This document shows, piece after piece, positions 17,761-29,661 of a stretch of DNA of 64,000 nt (position 1 is its first letter; each line of letters opens with the position of its first letter). The notes beneath the pieces are model-generated. The model ran no database searches, had not been told where the DNA came from, and was given only the letters and a program-made list of their open reading frames with translations. Made by a program: the position numbers and the translations under genes. The DNA is from Pectobacterium brasiliense. Lineage in GTDB: Bacteria > Pseudomonadota > Gammaproteobacteria > Enterobacterales > Enterobacteriaceae. The DNA is taken from contig NZ_JACDSF010000013.1 of the NCBI RefSeq assembly GCF_013449685.1, positions 68,267 through 132,266 of the forward strand. Direction: 5' to 3'.

Positions 17761-18489
17761 TTACACCTCATTACAAGGCGCGGCTTCCCAGCGATAGCCG
17801 ATGCCGTATACCGTGCGGATAAATGAGGTCTCTTCGTCCAACTGTTCCAGCTTGCGACGCAGATTTTTGATGTGGCTATCAATGGTGCGGTCGGTCACGA
17901 CGCGGTAATCGTCGTAGAGCTTATCCAGCAGCGCCTCGCGGGAAAACACCTTACCCGGCTCGGCGGAGAGTGTCTTGAGCAGGCGAAACTCTGCTGGCGT
18001 GAGATCGAGATTCTGCCCCAGATAGCTGGCCTGAAAGCCGCTTTTATCGATCAAGAGAGCGGTTTCGGTTTTCTCGACGGCTTTCAGCCCGTCATTCTGC
18101 CAGCCGCAGCGGCGCAACAGCGTTCTGACGCGCACGACCACTTCGCGCGGGCTGAAGGGCTTACAAATATAGTCATCGGCCCCAATTTCCAGCCCCAGCA
18201 GGCGATCGATCTCTTCGCTGCGGGCGGTGACCATGATAATCGGTACGTTGGAAAACTGGCGGATGGTGCGGCAGAGCGTCAGGCCGTCGCAGCCCGGCAG
18301 CATTAAATCCAGCAAAATGAGGGAAGGGGAATGCTGCCGCACCCACTCGACGACATCATTGCCGTTGGGCAGCCAGTGCGTGGCATAGTCCGCTGCCTGA
18401 AGGTAATCCACCAGCAGTTGCCCCAATTTGGGCTCATCTTCGACGATCAGAATCGGTGATGCCATAGTGAAATCGGGTGCGGTTGTCAT
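17761..18489 (-). CDS. baeR: Response regulator BaeR
   Basis: A 242-residue OmpR/PhoB-type regulator. The receiver domain has the acidic pair in [11 protein letters not shown], phospho-acceptor Asp in [10 protein letters not shown], and the conserved Lys in [10 protein letters not shown]. The C-terminal winged helix runs from about residue 145 to [11 protein letters not shown]. It is very close to E. coli BaeR throughout. BaeR answers envelope stress (indole, flavonoids, misfolded proteins) and turns on the mdt pump. Last gene of the mdtD-baeS-baeR group, starting 25 bp after baeS. Confidence 0.96.
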   Translation of the reverse strand: MTTAPDFTMASPILIVEDEPKLGQLLVDYLQAADYATHWLPNGNDVVEWVRQHSPSLILLDLMLPGCDGLTLCRTIRQFSNVPIIMVTARSEEIDRLLGLEIGADDYICKPFSPREVVVRVRTLLRRCGWQNDGLKAVEKTETALLIDKSGFQASYLGQNLDLTPAEFRLLKTLSAEPGKVFSREALLDKLYDDYRVVTDRTIDSHIKNLRRKLEQLDEETSFIRTVYGIGYRWEAAPCNEV

Positions 18490-18514
18490 AGTTCTGCTTA
18501 TTTAGGTGTGAATC

Positions 18515-19882
18515 TTAATCAGGTTCGTGCAAGGGAAGCTCAATGGTAATCATCACGCCCCCTAATGGCGAATGTTCAGCATACAGCCGTCCGCTATGTG
18601 CCTCAACGATATTATTGCAGATCGCCAGCCCCAGTCCTGCGCCGCCGCTGGCGCGGTTACGCGAACTTTCCGCACGGTAAAAACGTTCGAAAATCATCGT
18701 GAGCTGCTCGTCGGTCACGCCGGGGGCGCTGTCCTGCCAGATAATCGCCCAGCGTTTATGCTGCTGAATAACCGCAATGGTCAACTGCCCCTGCTCATCA
18801 GTGTAGCGCAGGCTGTTTTCCAGCAAATTGTTAAACAGCTGACTTAGCCGGTCTGGATCGCCAAAGACGCTCGCCTGCGCGGGTAAATCGGTGGTGAGCG
18901 TAATCTGCTTTTTCTGGAAACGTTCATGAAACGTGGCGATAGCAATATGCAGAATTTGCACCACGTCTACAGGCGCTTTGCGGTAGGCCAGCGCCCCACG
19001 ATCGGACAGGGTGAGCTGATGCAGGTCGTCCACCAGTTTGGTGAGCGTCGTGACCTCAGACTGGAGCGAGTGCAGAGAATGCGAGTCGGGCTTGCGCACG
19101 CCATCCTGCAAGGCTTCCAGCTCGCCACGCAGCACCGCCAGCGGCGTGCGCAATTCGTGGGAGACATCGGCCATAAACGCGCGGCGGGACTGTTCGTTTT
19201 TTTCCAGCGTGTTGGCAAGCTGATTGAAATCCTGTCCCAGCCTGCCCAGTTCATCGTGCGAGCTGGCGGTTACACGGGTGCTGAAATCGCCCGAGGCCAA
19301 ACTGTGCATGCCGCTGACCAGCCGCTTGACGGGCGCCAGCAGGCCACGCGCGGTCAGCCAGGTGGCGATGGCGGCGAGCAGCGTCGAGAGCGCGACAATC
19401 AGCCAACTGGTGCGCTGCTGCTGCCTGTCGAAGCTGATGTCAGCGTTGCGGGTCAGGCGCTCGACGGGCGAAGCAACAACCCAGCCGACCGTCTGGTTTT
19501 GTACCTGAATCGGCTGCCAGGTGCCTTCATTCGGGATGGGTGCCGGAGAGCCGAACAGCTTGCGTTTGCCGGTATCCAGCACCCAGAGGCGTACCCGCAG
19601 CCCCTGCATGCTGTTGTCGGTGTCGTTATTCTGGTCCAGCGAGTGCAACATCTTGAATACCAGACGCTCATCGTTGCGCAGGAATGACCAGTCGCCGTGT
19701 AACTGATATTGCTCCGCCAGCGCATCACGTAGCTGCATGACCCGCTGCTCGTTGCCGCGTTTAATGTAGTCGATAAAGCCGCGCTCGAAGCTGGCGCGCA
19801 CGCCCCAGTGCATAGTAATCAGCACCAGCATGCAGGTGGCGAAAATTGCGAGGAACAGTTTGGCGGTGATTCCGAATTTCAT
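18515..19882 (-). CDS. baeS: Sensor histidine kinase BaeS
   Basis: A 455-residue inner-membrane kinase. An N-terminal membrane helix (LFLAIFATCMLVLI), a periplasmic sensor domain (about 30-165), a second helix (WLIVALSTLLAAIATWL) and a HAMP domain are visible. The phospho-acceptor His lies in DVSHELRTPLAVLRGE. The ATP-binding N, G1 and G2 boxes are NLLENSLRYT, WQDSAPGVTDEQL and GGAGLGLAICNNIVEAH. It phosphorylates BaeR. Only 7 bp separate it from mdtD, so these genes are co-transcribed. Confidence 0.95.
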   Translation of the reverse strand: MKFGITAKLFLAIFATCMLVLITMHWGVRASFERGFIDYIKRGNEQRVMQLRDALAEQYQLHGDWSFLRNDERLVFKMLHSLDQNNDTDNSMQGLRVRLWVLDTGKRKLFGSPAPIPNEGTWQPIQVQNQTVGWVVASPVERLTRNADISFDRQQQRTSWLIVALSTLLAAIATWLTARGLLAPVKRLVSGMHSLASGDFSTRVTASSHDELGRLGQDFNQLANTLEKNEQSRRAFMADVSHELRTPLAVLRGELEALQDGVRKPDSHSLHSLQSEVTTLTKLVDDLHQLTLSDRGALAYRKAPVDVVQILHIAIATFHERFQKKQITLTTDLPAQASVFGDPDRLSQLFNNLLENSLRYTDEQGQLTIAVIQQHKRWAIIWQDSAPGVTDEQLTMIFERFYRAESSRNRASGGAGLGLAICNNIVEAHSGRLYAEHSPLGGVMITIELPLHEPD

Positions 19883-19889
19883 GACGACC

Positions 19890-21290
19890 TCACGATTTAC
19901 GCGGCAGCGTTGACTGCTTGACGCTGTCCGTCGGAACGCGGTTAAAAATCAACACGGGCAGGGCGATGATGACGATCATACTGAGATAGGTATAAATAAA
20001 CACCCTATGCGTTTCTCCGCTTCCCGCCGCCATGTGTGGCTGGGAAAACATGCCCAGCAGAATGCCTGCGATACTGACGCCGAGGCTGGTGGACAGCTGC
20101 ATGGTCATTGACAGCAGGCTATTCCCGCCGCTGGCGAGCGTATCCGGCAGATCCTTCAGGGTTAGCGTGTTCATGGTGGAGAAGCGAACGGCGTTCACCG
20201 TGCCGAGGAAGAACAGCACAATCGGGATCATCCAGATCCATTTCATCAGCGCGACCAGAGCGAACAGCGCCGTGACCAGCGCCAGCAGCAGCGTGGAGAT
20301 AATCAGCACGCGGCGGTAGCCGAGTCGGTTAACGATCTGCACCACGATCCGCTTCATTCCCATGCTGCCTAGTACCATCGGCACCATCATCAGCCCCGCA
20401 TGGAACGGAGAAAAGCCCATTCCTAACTGTAAAAACAACGGCGTCATAAACGGCAACATACCGCTGCCGATACGCGCCAATAGCCCACCGCTCAGGCCGA
20501 TAGAGAAGGTTTGCGTGTCGAATAGATGCAGATTAAACAGTGCCCGCTTGTTGTGACGGGCGTGCAGCCAATAGCTTAGCAACGCGATCAGCCCGACGGC
20601 GATTAACGCAAAAATGGCAAGCGGCGGCATGCCCAGACTGCGGTTGCCGTCCAGCGCCAATGTCAGCGTGGCCATACCGACAGCAAGCCAGAGGAAGCCG
20701 CTGATGTCAAAGCGCTGCGTCTGCATGGTGTAATTGGGCATCAGGAACCAGGTGGCCAGCGCACCGACAATGCCAACGGGTAGATTGATGAGGAAGATCC
20801 AGTGCCAACTGGTGTATTCCACCAGAAAACCGCCGAGTGCCGGTCCCATTAACGGACCGATTTGGCCGGGCAGCGTTACGAAGGTCATCGCTGCCATATA
20901 CTGATCGCGCGGGACAATTTTCATCACCGTCAGCCGGCCGACCGGCACCATCATCGCACCGCCGATCCCCTGAATAACGCGCGAGGCCAGCAGCTCATTC
21001 AGCGTTTCCGACTGGGCGCACAGCAGCGACCCCAGCGTAAACAGCAGAATCGCGGTGAAAAAGATATTCTTCACGCCGATGCGATCGGCCAGCCAGCCGC
21101 TGGCGGGCAGCATCACCGCCACGGTCAGCACATAGGAAACAATCACCGAATGCATATGCAGCGGGCTTTCATTCAGACTCGCGGCCATCGAAGGCAGCGC
21201 GGTATTCACGATGGTGGTATCCAGCGTCTGCATAAAGAAGCCAAAGGCAACAATCCAGAGCTGCCAGTGGACAGAGGCGGAATTCATCAT
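19890..21290 (-). CDS. mdtD: Putative multidrug MFS transporter MdtD
   Basis: A 466-residue DHA2-type major facilitator with about 14 membrane segments. Signature blocks: [20 protein letters not shown], the GWLADRIG loop between helices 2 and 3, and [17 protein letters not shown]. In other enterobacteria mdtD directly follows mdtC. Here 690 bp with two repeat elements separate them, so mdtD-baeS-baeR may need a promoter within or beside the repeats. A GGGGGAAT ribosome site precedes the start; ATG codons at 21290 and 21287 are both possible. Confidence 0.93.
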   Translation of the reverse strand: MMNSASVHWQLWIVAFGFFMQTLDTTIVNTALPSMAASLNESPLHMHSVIVSYVLTVAVMLPASGWLADRIGVKNIFFTAILLFTLGSLLCAQSETLNELLASRVIQGIGGAMMVPVGRLTVMKIVPRDQYMAAMTFVTLPGQIGPLMGPALGGFLVEYTSWHWIFLINLPVGIVGALATWFLMPNYTMQTQRFDISGFLWLAVGMATLTLALDGNRSLGMPPLAIFALIAVGLIALLSYWLHARHNKRALFNLHLFDTQTFSIGLSGGLLARIGSGMLPFMTPLFLQLGMGFSPFHAGLMMVPMVLGSMGMKRIVVQIVNRLGYRRVLIISTLLLALVTALFALVALMKWIWMIPIVLFFLGTVNAVRFSTMNTLTLKDLPDTLASGGNSLLSMTMQLSTSLGVSIAGILLGMFSQPHMAAGSGETHRVFIYTYLSMIVIIALPVLIFNRVPTDSVKQSTLPRKS

Positions 21291-21380
21291 GTTTCAGATT
21301 CCCCCTGATTAAGTGATAAATGGACAACTGGTGAATACATATGCCGACACCCGATTGTGTAACTTGTTCTTTTGGCGAGG

Positions 21381-21667
21381 TTTCGTGCGCTTAACATTTG
21401 TTTTTCTCTGCATGTTTTCCGTATGCGCACGACACAGGGGCGCTCAGTCGCCGCCGCCCTGTGAACCCAGGCTGTTTGGCGGGAAATGATGCCGCTTCGC
21501 GATTCCTTCGTCGTCAATGCTCTCTTATTCGGACCGCCGCTGACACGTTCCCGACGCGGCAGCGGCTTTCGCGGCGTCCTGCCGCTCATCCGAGAGAGCA
21601 TCTTCTCCTCAGCATCATTTACGCCAAGGCTGGAGTACGTTGCGAGCTATATATTCCTTTTCTGTCA
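21381..21667 (+). repeat. Dispersed structured repeat, copy A
   Basis: Begins with TTTCGTGCGCTTAACATT, the same end sequence as copies B-D, and contains the family landmarks in order: CACAGGG/CCCTGTG hairpin (21433-21439 with 21457-21463), GAACCCAGGCTGTTTGGCG, CCGCTG/CAGCGG hairpin (21537-21542 with 21560-21565), GGCGTCCTGCCGCTCA and TTTACGCC. The right terminal inverted repeat is missing; copy B starts where it should be. A and B lie in opposite orientation between mdtC and mdtD. The edge of A is therefore approximate. Short reading frames here are by-products of the GC-rich hairpins. Confidence 0.7.
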
Positions 21668-21940
21668 TTTCGTGTGCTTAACATTTTTTCCTGGCGTAAA
21701 AAATTGTACTGAGGCGTAAGCTGGCTCACGGGTGAGTGGCATGGACGCCACGAAAGACAGTGCCGCGCCTGGAGCGCGTCACTGGCGGCCCGTAAAGAGA
21801 CTGCTTGCGGCGAAGGCACCGCGTAGCGGTACAATTTAGCGCCACAAGCCAGGGTTCCAAGGGCGACGGCAATTGAGCCGCCCTTGGTCGGGCGCGTTCG
21901 GGGCGCTACTAGAAAAACAGCGAACGTTAAGCGCACGAAA
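21668..21940 (-). repeat. Dispersed structured repeat, copy B
   Basis: A complete copy bounded by TTTCGTGTGCTTAACA (21668) and GTTAAGCGCACGAAA (to 21940), an inverted repeat of about 15 bp with one mismatch. Hairpin 1 is CCAAGGGCG (21857-21865) with CGCCCTTGG (21879-21887). Hairpin 2 is CAGTG (21758-21762) with CACTG (21780-21784). It lies in inverse orientation to copy A. It ends 40 bp before the mdtC stop codon. Confidence 0.75.
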
Positions 21941-21979
21941 CTTCTCCTAAATTAGCATTTTACTGGTACTCATGTTCCG

Positions 21980-24900
21980 TCACGACAGTGACAAATCCCT
22001 CTCCGGTGCTTTGCGCCGAATATTCCTCAGCTTGTCGAAAAACAGATACACCACCGGGGTGGTATACAGCGTGAGGATTTGGCTCATCACCAGCCCGCCG
22101 ACAATCGTGATACCGAGCGGTTGCCGTAGCTCCGCACCGTCGCCGCTGGTCAGCACCAGCGGCAGTGCGCCAAACAGCGCGGCTAACGTGGTCATCATAA
22201 TCGGGCGGAAACGCAGCAGGCAGGCCTGAAAAATGGCGTCCTGCGCGCTCAACCCACCGCTGCGCTGTGCCACCAGCGCGAAATCCACCATCATGATCGC
22301 GTTCTTCTTCACGATCCCGATCAGCAGCATGATGCCAATCAGCGCCACCAGACTAAACGGCGCGCCAAACCACTCTAGCGCCAGCAGCGCCCCCACGCCC
22401 GCCGAGGGCAGGGTGGACAGAATCGTCAGCGGATGTACGTAGCTTTCATACAGCACGCCGAGCACGATATACACGGTGATAATCGCCGCCAGAATCAGCA
22501 ACAGCTGGGAAGACTGCGACTGCTGGAAAGCCTGCGCCGTACCGGAGAACTGGCCGCGTACCGCTGACGGCACGCCCAGCGACGTCATGGTTCTTTCTAT
22601 CGCTGCCGTCGCGCTGGAAAGATCGGTGCCCTCTGGCAGGTTAAAAGAGATCGTCGAGGCGGCAGACAGTCCCTGATGGTTCACTGACAGCGGTGCATTG
22701 ATCGGCTTCCAACTGGCGAAATAAGAGAGCGGGATAGGCTTACCTTCGTTATTGATCACGAACATCTTGTTCAGTGAACTGACGTCCTGCGTGTAGGCGT
22801 CGTCCACTTCCATCACCACCTTGTATTGGTTTAACGGCTGGTAAATGGTCGAAATCTGGCGCTGTCCGAAGGCGTTATTGAGCAGTGCGTTAGCGGCAGA
22901 AACGCTGATACCGAGCTGCGCCATCGCATCGCGATCGTAGGTTAGCGCCATTTCCGCACCTTTATCCTGCTGATCGGAGTTCACGTCGGCCAGCTCAGGC
23001 AGTTTGCTGAAAGCGGTGCGAATCTTGGGTTCCCAGATGCGCAGCTCGCTTAGATCGTCAGACAGCAGCGTGTACTGGTATCCCGCGCTCGATTCCCGCC
23101 CGCCGATACGAATATCCTGCACCGGCATTAAAAACAGGTTGGCACCGGGTTCTTTTGCCAGCTTGACGCGCAGGCGACTGATCACCTGCTGCGCCGATAC
23201 ATCACGTTCGGACAGCGGCTTCAGTGAGATAAACATCGAGCCGCTGTTGGTGCGCGATCCGCCGGTAAACCCGTTCACGTTATCCACCGCAGGATCGCTG
23301 CTGACAATGGTCATGAAGTTCTGGAGTTTTACCGTCATGGCCTGAAAAGAAATGCTCTGGTCGGCCTGAATGAAGCCCATCAATCGGCCCGTATCCTGCT
23401 CTGGGAAGAAGGTCTTGGGAATGCTGATGTACAGCCAGACGTTGAGCGCGATGGTGCCCAGCAGGAGCAGCAACACCCAGCGCGCATGGTTGAGCACCCA
23501 TTTCAGCGAGCGCCCGTAGCCTTGCTGCATGGCGAGCAATACACGATTAAAGCCACGGGTGCGCGGCTGGCTAAGCTTGGGAACGGCACGTAGCAGGCGG
23601 GCGCATAGCATCGGCGTGAGCGTGAGCGAGATCAGCAGCGAAATCATGATCGCCGCTGACAGCGTGACGGCGAATTCACGGAATAGCCGCCCCGGCAAGC
23701 CGTCCATCAGCAGCAGTGGGATGAACACCGCCACCAGCGATAGACTCATGGATAAGACGGTGAATCCGACTTCTCTCACACCCTGAAGCGACGCCTGTAG
23801 CGGCTTCATGCCGGCCTCAATGTGGCGGGAAATATTTTCCAGTACCACGATAGCGTCATCTACTACGAAGCCGGTGGCGATGGTGAGTGCCATCAGCGAC
23901 AGGTTGTTCAGGCTGAAACCACACAAATACATGGCGGCGAAGGTGCCGATCAGCGATACGGGGACAGCCAGTGCCGGAATCGCCGTTGCTCGTCCCGAAC
24001 GCAGGAACAGGAAGACGACCAGAATAACCAGTGCGACGGCGATAATCAGCGACTGTTCCACTTCCGCCAACGATGCACGAATCGTGGGAGAACGATCCTG
24101 TGCGACATCTAACTGAATTTCGGCGGGCAGGCTGGCACGCAGTTCCGGCATCTCGGCTCGGATATTGTCTACCGTGGTAATAATGTTGGCATCCGGCGCG
24201 CGGCGAATCATCACCAGAATCGCCGGTTTTGAGTTCGCCATCCCTGCGTTACGGGCGTTCTGCACCGAATCTTCTACCGTGGCGACGTCACTCAGGCGGA
24301 CGGCAGCGCCGTTGTTATAATGGATAATCAGCGGCGCATAGGCATCGGCGGTTTTGAGTTCATCGTTGGTTTGTATCTGCCAGCTTTTCTGACTGTTTTC
24401 CACATTCCCCAGCGGCTGACGCACGTTTGCCTGCGCGATGGCCTGCCGTACCTCATCAAGCGAAATGCCCTGATTAAACAGCGCCACCGGATTCAGCGCG
24501 ACGCGCACGGCGGGGAGCGAGCTCCCGCCGATGGAGACATCGCCGACGCCTTCCATCTGAGAAATTTTCTGCGACAGCTGGGTAGACGCAAAGTCGTACA
24601 GCTGCCCCTGACTGTAGGTATCCGAAGTCAGCGTCAGAATCATGACGGGGGCGTCGGACGGATTGACTTTACGGTAGGTCGGACGGCTGGACATACCGGA
24701 TGGCAGCAGATTCTGTGCGGCGTTAATGGCTGCCTGCACATCACGCGCTGCGCCGTTGATATCGCGATCGAGGTTAAACACCAGAATGACGCGCGTGCTG
24801 CCGAGCGAGCTGGTGGAGGTCATTTCGTTAACGCCTGCGATTCTGCCGAGTGCGCGTTCCAGCGGGGTAGCGACGGCAGAGGCCATGGTTTCCGGCGAAG

Positions 24901-25060
24901 CACCGAGCAGCGAGGCGCTGACCGAGATCACCGGGAAATCCACCTGCGGCAGCGGAGACACCGGCAACAAGCGGAAGCCTAATATGCCACAGAGCGCGAT
25001 AGCCAGCGTCAGCAGCAGGGTGGCGACGGGGCGGTGGATGAACAGGGCGAAGAACTTCAC
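21980..25060 (-). CDS. mdtC: RND multidrug efflux pump subunit MdtC
   Basis: A 1026-residue inner-membrane RND transporter, the same size as E. coli MdtC, which forms a heterotrimer with MdtB. About twelve membrane helices with two large periplasmic loops. The proton-relay helix 4 contains [22 protein letters not shown] motifs [20 protein letters not shown] near the N-terminus and [17 protein letters not shown] near the C-terminus are intact. It overlaps mdtB by 4 bp. Exports bile salts, novobiocin and similar compounds in relatives. Downstream the operon is interrupted by the repeat pair. Confidence 0.96.
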   Translation of the reverse strand: MKFFALFIHRPVATLLLTLAIALCGILGFRLLPVSPLPQVDFPVISVSASLLGASPETMASAVATPLERALGRIAGVNEMTSTSSLGSTRVILVFNLDRDINGAARDVQAAINAAQNLLPSGMSSRPTYRKVNPSDAPVMILTLTSDTYSQGQLYDFASTQLSQKISQMEGVGDVSIGGSSLPAVRVALNPVALFNQGISLDEVRQAIAQANVRQPLGNVENSQKSWQIQTNDELKTADAYAPLIIHYNNGAAVRLSDVATVEDSVQNARNAGMANSKPAILVMIRRAPDANIITTVDNIRAEMPELRASLPAEIQLDVAQDRSPTIRASLAEVEQSLIIAVALVILVVFLFLRSGRATAIPALAVPVSLIGTFAAMYLCGFSLNNLSLMALTIATGFVVDDAIVVLENISRHIEAGMKPLQASLQGVREVGFTVLSMSLSLVAVFIPLLLMDGLPGRLFREFAVTLSAAIMISLLISLTLTPMLCARLLRAVPKLSQPRTRGFNRVLLAMQQGYGRSLKWVLNHARWVLLLLLGTIALNVWLYISIPKTFFPEQDTGRLMGFIQADQSISFQAMTVKLQNFMTIVSSDPAVDNVNGFTGGSRTNSGSMFISLKPLSERDVSAQQVISRLRVKLAKEPGANLFLMPVQDIRIGGRESSAGYQYTLLSDDLSELRIWEPKIRTAFSKLPELADVNSDQQDKGAEMALTYDRDAMAQLGISVSAANALLNNAFGQRQISTIYQPLNQYKVVMEVDDAYTQDVSSLNKMFVINNEGKPIPLSYFASWKPINAPLSVNHQGLSAASTISFNLPEGTDLSSATAAIERTMTSLGVPSAVRGQFSGTAQAFQQSQSSQLLLILAAIITVYIVLGVLYESYVHPLTILSTLPSAGVGALLALEWFGAPFSLVALIGIMLLIGIVKKNAIMMVDFALVAQRSGGLSAQDAIFQACLLRFRPIMMTTLAALFGALPLVLTSGDGAELRQPLGITIVGGLVMSQILTLYTTPVVYLFFDKLRNIRRKAPERDLSLS

Positions 25061-28000
25061 TCGGTTTCTTCCTCCTGACGCGCTAAACGGCGGAAACGCG
25101 TCGCCAGACGATCAAACAGCAGGTAGATCACCGGTGTGGTAAACAGCGTCAGGATTTGGCTCATGATCAGGCCGCCGACCATACAGATCCCCAGCGGCTG
25201 GCGCAGTTCCGCGCCGACGCCGGTACTCAGCATCAGCGGCAGTGCACTCAGCAGCGCCGCCATGGTGGTCATCAGAATCGGCCGGAAACGCAGCAGGCAG
25301 GCCTGATAAATCGCGTCATACGGTTCCATGCCCTGTTCTCGCTCCGCCGCCAGCGCGAAGTCGATCATCATGATGGCGTTTTTCTTCACGATCCCAATGA
25401 GCAAGATGATCCCGATAATGGCGATAACATCCAGTTCATTCCCCGCCATCATTAGCGCCAGCAGTGCGCCGACGCCCGCCGTTGGCAGCGTAGACAAGAT
25501 GGTGATCGGATGAATAAAGCTTTCGTACAGCACGCCAAGCACAATGTACATCGCGACAATCGCCGCCACGATCAGCCAGACGGTGCTGCTCAGCGCTGAC
25601 TGGAACGCCAGCGTACTGCCCTGAAAGCGAGTGGTGATATCCGCTGGCAGGTTCATCTGCTGCTCGGCCTGCGTGATGGCATCAACCGCTTCGCCCAGCG
25701 CATAGCCTTTAGCGACGTTGAAGGAGATTGTCGTCGACGGGAACTGGTCGATATGGTTGATTGCCAACGGCCCCTGACGCTCTTCAACGGTGGCAATGCT
25801 GCTGAGCGGAATGGTCCCGCCGTCGCTGCTGATGAGGCGCACGTCGTTCAGCGCGTCCAGACCGGTATTGTTGGTCGTATCGTGCTCCAGCACCACGCGA
25901 TACTGGCTGGCCTGCGTATAGATGGTGGAAACCAGTCGCTGACCAAAGGCGTTGTACAACGCGCTGTCGACCTGCGACATCGTGATGCCCAGACGGCTGG
26001 CGCTGTCGCGGTTTACGTTGACGTAGGCGACCGCTGCGCCGTCTTGCCAGTCGCTGCTGACATCTTCTAACTGCGGCAGCTTTTTCAGCTCGGTCATCAG
26101 CTTGGGCACCCACTGGCTCAGTTCGTCCAGTGACATCGCCTGCAAGGTAAACTGGTACTGCGTGCGGCTGATTTGGGTGTCGATGGTGAGATCCTGCACC
26201 GGTTGCAGATACAGCTGGATGCCGGGAATTTGTGCCGTTTGCTGTTGCAGGCGGCTGATGATCTCTGGAATACGTTCGCTGCGCTCACTGAGCGGTTTCA
26301 GGTTGATTTGCAGTCGGCCGCTGTTTAGCGCGGCATTCGTGCCGTCAACGCCGATGAACGAGGACACGCTCTCCACCGCCGGATCTTTCATGATGATGGA
26401 TGCAATGCGCTGCTGGCGGTCGGCCATATTGCTGAACGAGACCGTCTGTGGCGCCTGCACGGTGCCCTGAATAATGCCGTTATCCTGTATCGGGAAGAAA
26501 CCTTTCGGGATCCAGATATAGAGCAGAACCGTCAGCAGCAGCGTACCGAGCGCAACGCTAAGCGTCAGCCACGGATGGTTCAGCACCTTGCGCAGCCAAA
26601 CGCCGTAGGCATCAATCAGGCGAGTGAAGAAACGTTCGCTGGCACGAGTAAAACGGTTCTGTTTACGCAGCGACTGATGGCTCAGCATTCGCGCGCACAT
26701 CATCGGCGTGAGGGTGAGCGACACGACGGCGGAAATCAGGATAGACACCGCCAGCGTGACGGCAAATTCGCGGAACAGGCGTCCAACGATATCGCCCATA
26801 AACAGCAGCGGGATCAGCACGGCGATGAGCGAGAAGGTCAGAGAGATAATGGTGAAGCCGATTTCCCCCGCGCCTTTCAGCGCCGCGTGAAGCGGTTTTT
26901 CCCCTTTTTCGATATAGCGGGCGATGTTTTCAATCACCACGATGGCATCATCCACCACGAAACCAGTGGCGATGGTCAGCGCCATGAGCGTCAGGTTATT
27001 GATGGAGAAGCCGAGAAAATACATCGCGGCAAAGGTGCCAATCAGCGACAGTGGCACGGCGATGCTGGGGATCAGCGTGGCGACGGCGTTACGCAAGAAC
27101 AGGTAAATCACCATCACGACCAGCGCGATAGCTAACAGCAGCTCGAACTGGACGTCTTTCACCGAGGCACGAATACTGGTGGTGCGGTCGGTCAGCGTGG
27201 TGACCTCGACGGAGTTAGGCAGGCTGGCTTTCAACGCGGGCAGCATCTTACTAATGCTGTCCGTGGTTGTGATGACGTTGGCACCCGGCTGGCGCTGAAC
27301 GTTGATAATGATCGCCTGCTGCCGATTTGCCCAGGCACCGAGATGAATGTTCTCGGCAGCCTGCTCAATCGTTGCGACATCCTGAAGCCGCACCGGCGCG
27401 CCATTCTTCCATGCAACAATCAGCTTGCGGTAATCATCAACGGATTTCATCTGATCGTTGGCGGAGAGCGTGACCGATCGCGTCGGGCCGTCCAGACTCC
27501 CCTTGGCGGAATTCACGTTGGCGGCGGTAATCGCGGTGCGGATCGTCTCGCTGGTCAAACCGTATGCTGCCAGCGCTGGCGCGTTCAGCCTTACCCGTAC
27601 CGCCGGACGTTGCCCACCGGCTAACGACACTAGCCCGACGCCTGCCACCTGCGAGATTTTTTGCGCGATGCGGTTGTCTACCATGTCCTGCACTTGTGTC
27701 ATCGACATGGCGCTGGAGGTGACGGCCAGCGTCATAATCGGCGGATCCGCCGGATTCACTTTGCTGTAGGTTGGTGGGTAGGGCAGATCGTTAGGCAGCA
27801 GGTTACTGGCTGCATTGATGGCGGCCTGCACATCCTGTTCTGCGACATCCAGCGATAGCTCAAGCTGGAATTGCAGCGTGATAACGGACGCGCCGCCTGC
27901 GCTCTGCGTCGACATCTGTTTTAGTCCGGACATCTGGCCGAACTGCCGCTCCAGCGGCGCGGTAATCGCCGAGGTCACCACGTCGGGGCTGGCACCAGGA

Positions 28001-28179
28001 TACAAGGTAATAACCTGTATCGTCGGGTAATCGACTTCGGGCAGGGCGGAAACGGGCAGCGCCCGATAGCCGATAATACCGGCCAGCAAAATAGCGATCA
28101 TCAGCAGCGTCGTGGCAACCGGACGCAGAATAAACAGGCGTGACGGCCCACCGCCGCTGGCTGGAACGGTATCCTGCAT
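25057..28179 (-). CDS. mdtB: RND multidrug efflux pump subunit MdtB
   Basis: A 1040-residue RND transporter, exactly the E. coli MdtB length. Signature blocks: [40 protein letters not shown] in helix 4 with the paired Asp residues needed for proton flow, and [20 protein letters not shown]. Partner of MdtC in a 2:1 heterotrimer by family knowledge, with MdtA as adaptor and TolC as outer-membrane channel. Starts at the mdtA stop (shared base) and overlaps mdtC by 4 bp. Confidence 0.96.
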   Translation of the reverse strand: MQDTVPASGGGPSRLFILRPVATTLLMIAILLAGIIGYRALPVSALPEVDYPTIQVITLYPGASPDVVTSAITAPLERQFGQMSGLKQMSTQSAGGASVITLQFQLELSLDVAEQDVQAAINAASNLLPNDLPYPPTYSKVNPADPPIMTLAVTSSAMSMTQVQDMVDNRIAQKISQVAGVGLVSLAGGQRPAVRVRLNAPALAAYGLTSETIRTAITAANVNSAKGSLDGPTRSVTLSANDQMKSVDDYRKLIVAWKNGAPVRLQDVATIEQAAENIHLGAWANRQQAIIINVQRQPGANVITTTDSISKMLPALKASLPNSVEVTTLTDRTTSIRASVKDVQFELLLAIALVVMVIYLFLRNAVATLIPSIAVPLSLIGTFAAMYFLGFSINNLTLMALTIATGFVVDDAIVVIENIARYIEKGEKPLHAALKGAGEIGFTIISLTFSLIAVLIPLLFMGDIVGRLFREFAVTLAVSILISAVVSLTLTPMMCARMLSHQSLRKQNRFTRASERFFTRLIDAYGVWLRKVLNHPWLTLSVALGTLLLTVLLYIWIPKGFFPIQDNGIIQGTVQAPQTVSFSNMADRQQRIASIIMKDPAVESVSSFIGVDGTNAALNSGRLQINLKPLSERSERIPEIISRLQQQTAQIPGIQLYLQPVQDLTIDTQISRTQYQFTLQAMSLDELSQWVPKLMTELKKLPQLEDVSSDWQDGAAVAYVNVNRDSASRLGITMSQVDSALYNAFGQRLVSTIYTQASQYRVVLEHDTTNNTGLDALNDVRLISSDGGTIPLSSIATVEERQGPLAINHIDQFPSTTISFNVAKGYALGEAVDAITQAEQQMNLPADITTRFQGSTLAFQSALSSTVWLIVAAIVAMYIVLGVLYESFIHPITILSTLPTAGVGALLALMMAGNELDVIAIIGIILLIGIVKKNAIMMIDFALAAEREQGMEPYDAIYQACLLRFRPILMTTMAALLSALPLMLSTGVGAELRQPLGICMVGGLIMSQILTLFTTPVIYLLFDRLATRFRRLARQEEETE

Positions 28180-29417
28180 CAGGATTTCTCCCCGGCGATG
28201 GCAGGCGTTTTCTCCGTGAGCGCTGAGGGCACGACTTCCACTTTCGCGCCTTCGGTCAGGCGGTCGATACCGTCAGTCACGACCTTCACATCGGCGTCCA
28301 GCCCCGCAGTCACCACCACCAACTGGCCGTACTGAATGCTGGTGGTAACCTGACGCTTACTCACTTCATTTTTATCATTCAGAATCCAGACGAAGCGGCC
28401 TTCATTGCCCATTTGTACGGCGGCTGACGGTGCGACGACGGCGTTTTTCAGCGTGTCGACCTTCATGCGGATATTCACGAACTGGTTCGGGAACAGGGTA
28501 TCGTCCAGATTGTCAAAACGCGCCTTGAGTTTGATCGTGCCCGTGGTGGCGTCGATCTGGTTGTCCATGCTCAGCAGGATGCCCTGCGCAAGTATCTTCT
28601 GATTGGCGCGATCCCAGGCTTCCACCACGGGCGGCTGACCGGACTTCTGCGCACTCAGAATCGTGGAGATTTCCGCTTCCGGTACGGTAAAGACAACATC
28701 AATCGGGTAGGTCTGCGTAATCACGACAATGCCATTGGTGTCGCCGCTGGTGATGTAATTCCCGACATCGACCTGCTTTAAGCCGATCCGACCACCGATC
28801 GGCGCAGTGATTTTGCTGTAATCCAACTGGAGCTGTGCGCTGGCCACGGCACCTTCATCGGCTTTTAGCGTGCCCTCCGCCTGACGAACGGCGGCGGTCT
28901 GCGCATCCAATTCCTGACGGGAGATCAGGTTGGTTTTCACCAACTGCTGATAGCGCGCTAAATCCTGTCGGGCGTTAGCCAGTGCGGCTTGATCTTTTGC
29001 CAACTGCCCCTGTGCCTGCGTCAGCTCAACCTGAAAAGGACGGGGGTCGATTTCTGCCAGTAAGTCGCCAGCCTTAACCTGTTGCCCTTCCTGAAAGTGC
29101 AGTGCCATCAACTGACCGTTCACCCGACTGCGTAGCGTTACGGTATTGGCTGCCGTCACGGTGCCTAAACCAGACAGATAATAGGGCACGGAAGCAGATT
29201 GTGTCAGCGCCGCCTGCACGGGGGCCAGTGTGCGCATGGCGGCACGGCGTCCACCGCTATTGCTGCTGTTGCTTGCCGAATGTGACGTACGGGCGGCGTG
29301 CTGCTCACCCGCACCAGAGGTGGCAGGCGACGTCTGGGTAAAATGGCGCCAGATCAGCACGGCAATAGCGATAACGGCGGCAAGTACCAGCAGGCCTCGG
29401 ATACGTTTGGCATTCAT
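28179..29417 (-). CDS. mdtA: Membrane fusion protein MdtA
   Basis: A 412-residue periplasmic adaptor. N-terminal signal anchor ([17 protein letters not shown]), then a Ser/Asn-rich linker. The lipoyl half-motifs are [20 protein letters not shown] and [20 protein letters not shown], with an alpha-hairpin between them ([19 protein letters not shown]). Barrel and membrane-proximal domains follow. First gene of the pump operon. A likely BaeR box lies about 150 bp upstream of its start. Confidence 0.95.
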   Translation of the reverse strand: MNAKRIRGLLVLAAVIAIAVLIWRHFTQTSPATSGAGEQHAARTSHSASNSSNSGGRRAAMRTLAPVQAALTQSASVPYYLSGLGTVTAANTVTLRSRVNGQLMALHFQEGQQVKAGDLLAEIDPRPFQVELTQAQGQLAKDQAALANARQDLARYQQLVKTNLISRQELDAQTAAVRQAEGTLKADEGAVASAQLQLDYSKITAPIGGRIGLKQVDVGNYITSGDTNGIVVITQTYPIDVVFTVPEAEISTILSAQKSGQPPVVEAWDRANQKILAQGILLSMDNQIDATTGTIKLKARFDNLDDTLFPNQFVNIRMKVDTLKNAVVAPSAAVQMGNEGRFVWILNDKNEVSKRQVTTSIQYGQLVVVTAGLDADVKVVTDGIDRLTEGAKVEVVPSALTEKTPAIAGEKS

Positions 29418-29465
29418 AGTGATGGATTACTCTCTCCAGGTTGCGCGGGAAGCACGGCGTAACCG

Positions 29466-29497
29466 CATACTTCACGCTGCATGTGCGTTGGCTGTCA
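29466..29497. repeat. Fragment of the 4172-4293 repeat type
   Basis: CATACTTCACGCTGCATG followed by TGCGTTGGCTGTCAT matches the reverse complement of the right end of the repeat at 4172-4293 with a few changes. Only about 32 bp remain. It lies between mdtA and its BaeR box. Confidence 0.5.
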
Positions 29498-29566
29498 TAC
29501 CCAGCACGTTAGTAGACCAATGGCCTTATTTTACTAGTTTAAACAAGGGATGCCGGACAAAAATGA

Positions 29567-29584
29567 AGGAATTATGGAAGATAT
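29567..29584 (-). promoter_or_regulatory. Candidate BaeR box upstream of mdtA
   Basis: The minus strand reads ATCTTCCATAATTCC. Nine bases, TCCATAATT, match the core of the E. coli BaeR site in the mdtA promoter (consensus TTTTTCTCCATDATTGGC). The flanking GGC is not kept. Position about 150 bp before the mdtA start fits activation. Confidence 0.6.
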
Positions 29585-29605
29585 GTCAGGGTTTGTAGGA
29601 AAAAA

Positions 29606-29630
29606 ATCCGGCAGCACAAGGCCGCCGGAT
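29606..29630 (-). terminator. Intrinsic terminator of nupC
   Basis: ATCCGGC (29606-29612) pairs with GCCGGAT (29624-29630). On the minus strand the stem runs straight into a T7 tract. It sits 32 bp after the nupC stop codon. Confidence 0.85.
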
Positions 29631-29661
29631 AGTGATGAAAATTGTATAACGTGATGAAGGA

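Noticed and set aside
21287-21936. Several 70-105-residue open frames between mdtC and mdtD
   Set aside because: They fall inside repeat copies A and B. Similar frames recur at the same places in the other copies because the hairpins are GC-rich; they show no conserved protein sequence.
24320-24982. A 220-residue frame opposite mdtC
   Set aside because: His/Arg/Gln-rich antisense shadow of a conserved RND gene. Other long frames opposite mdtB, ganA and ganB are of the same kind.
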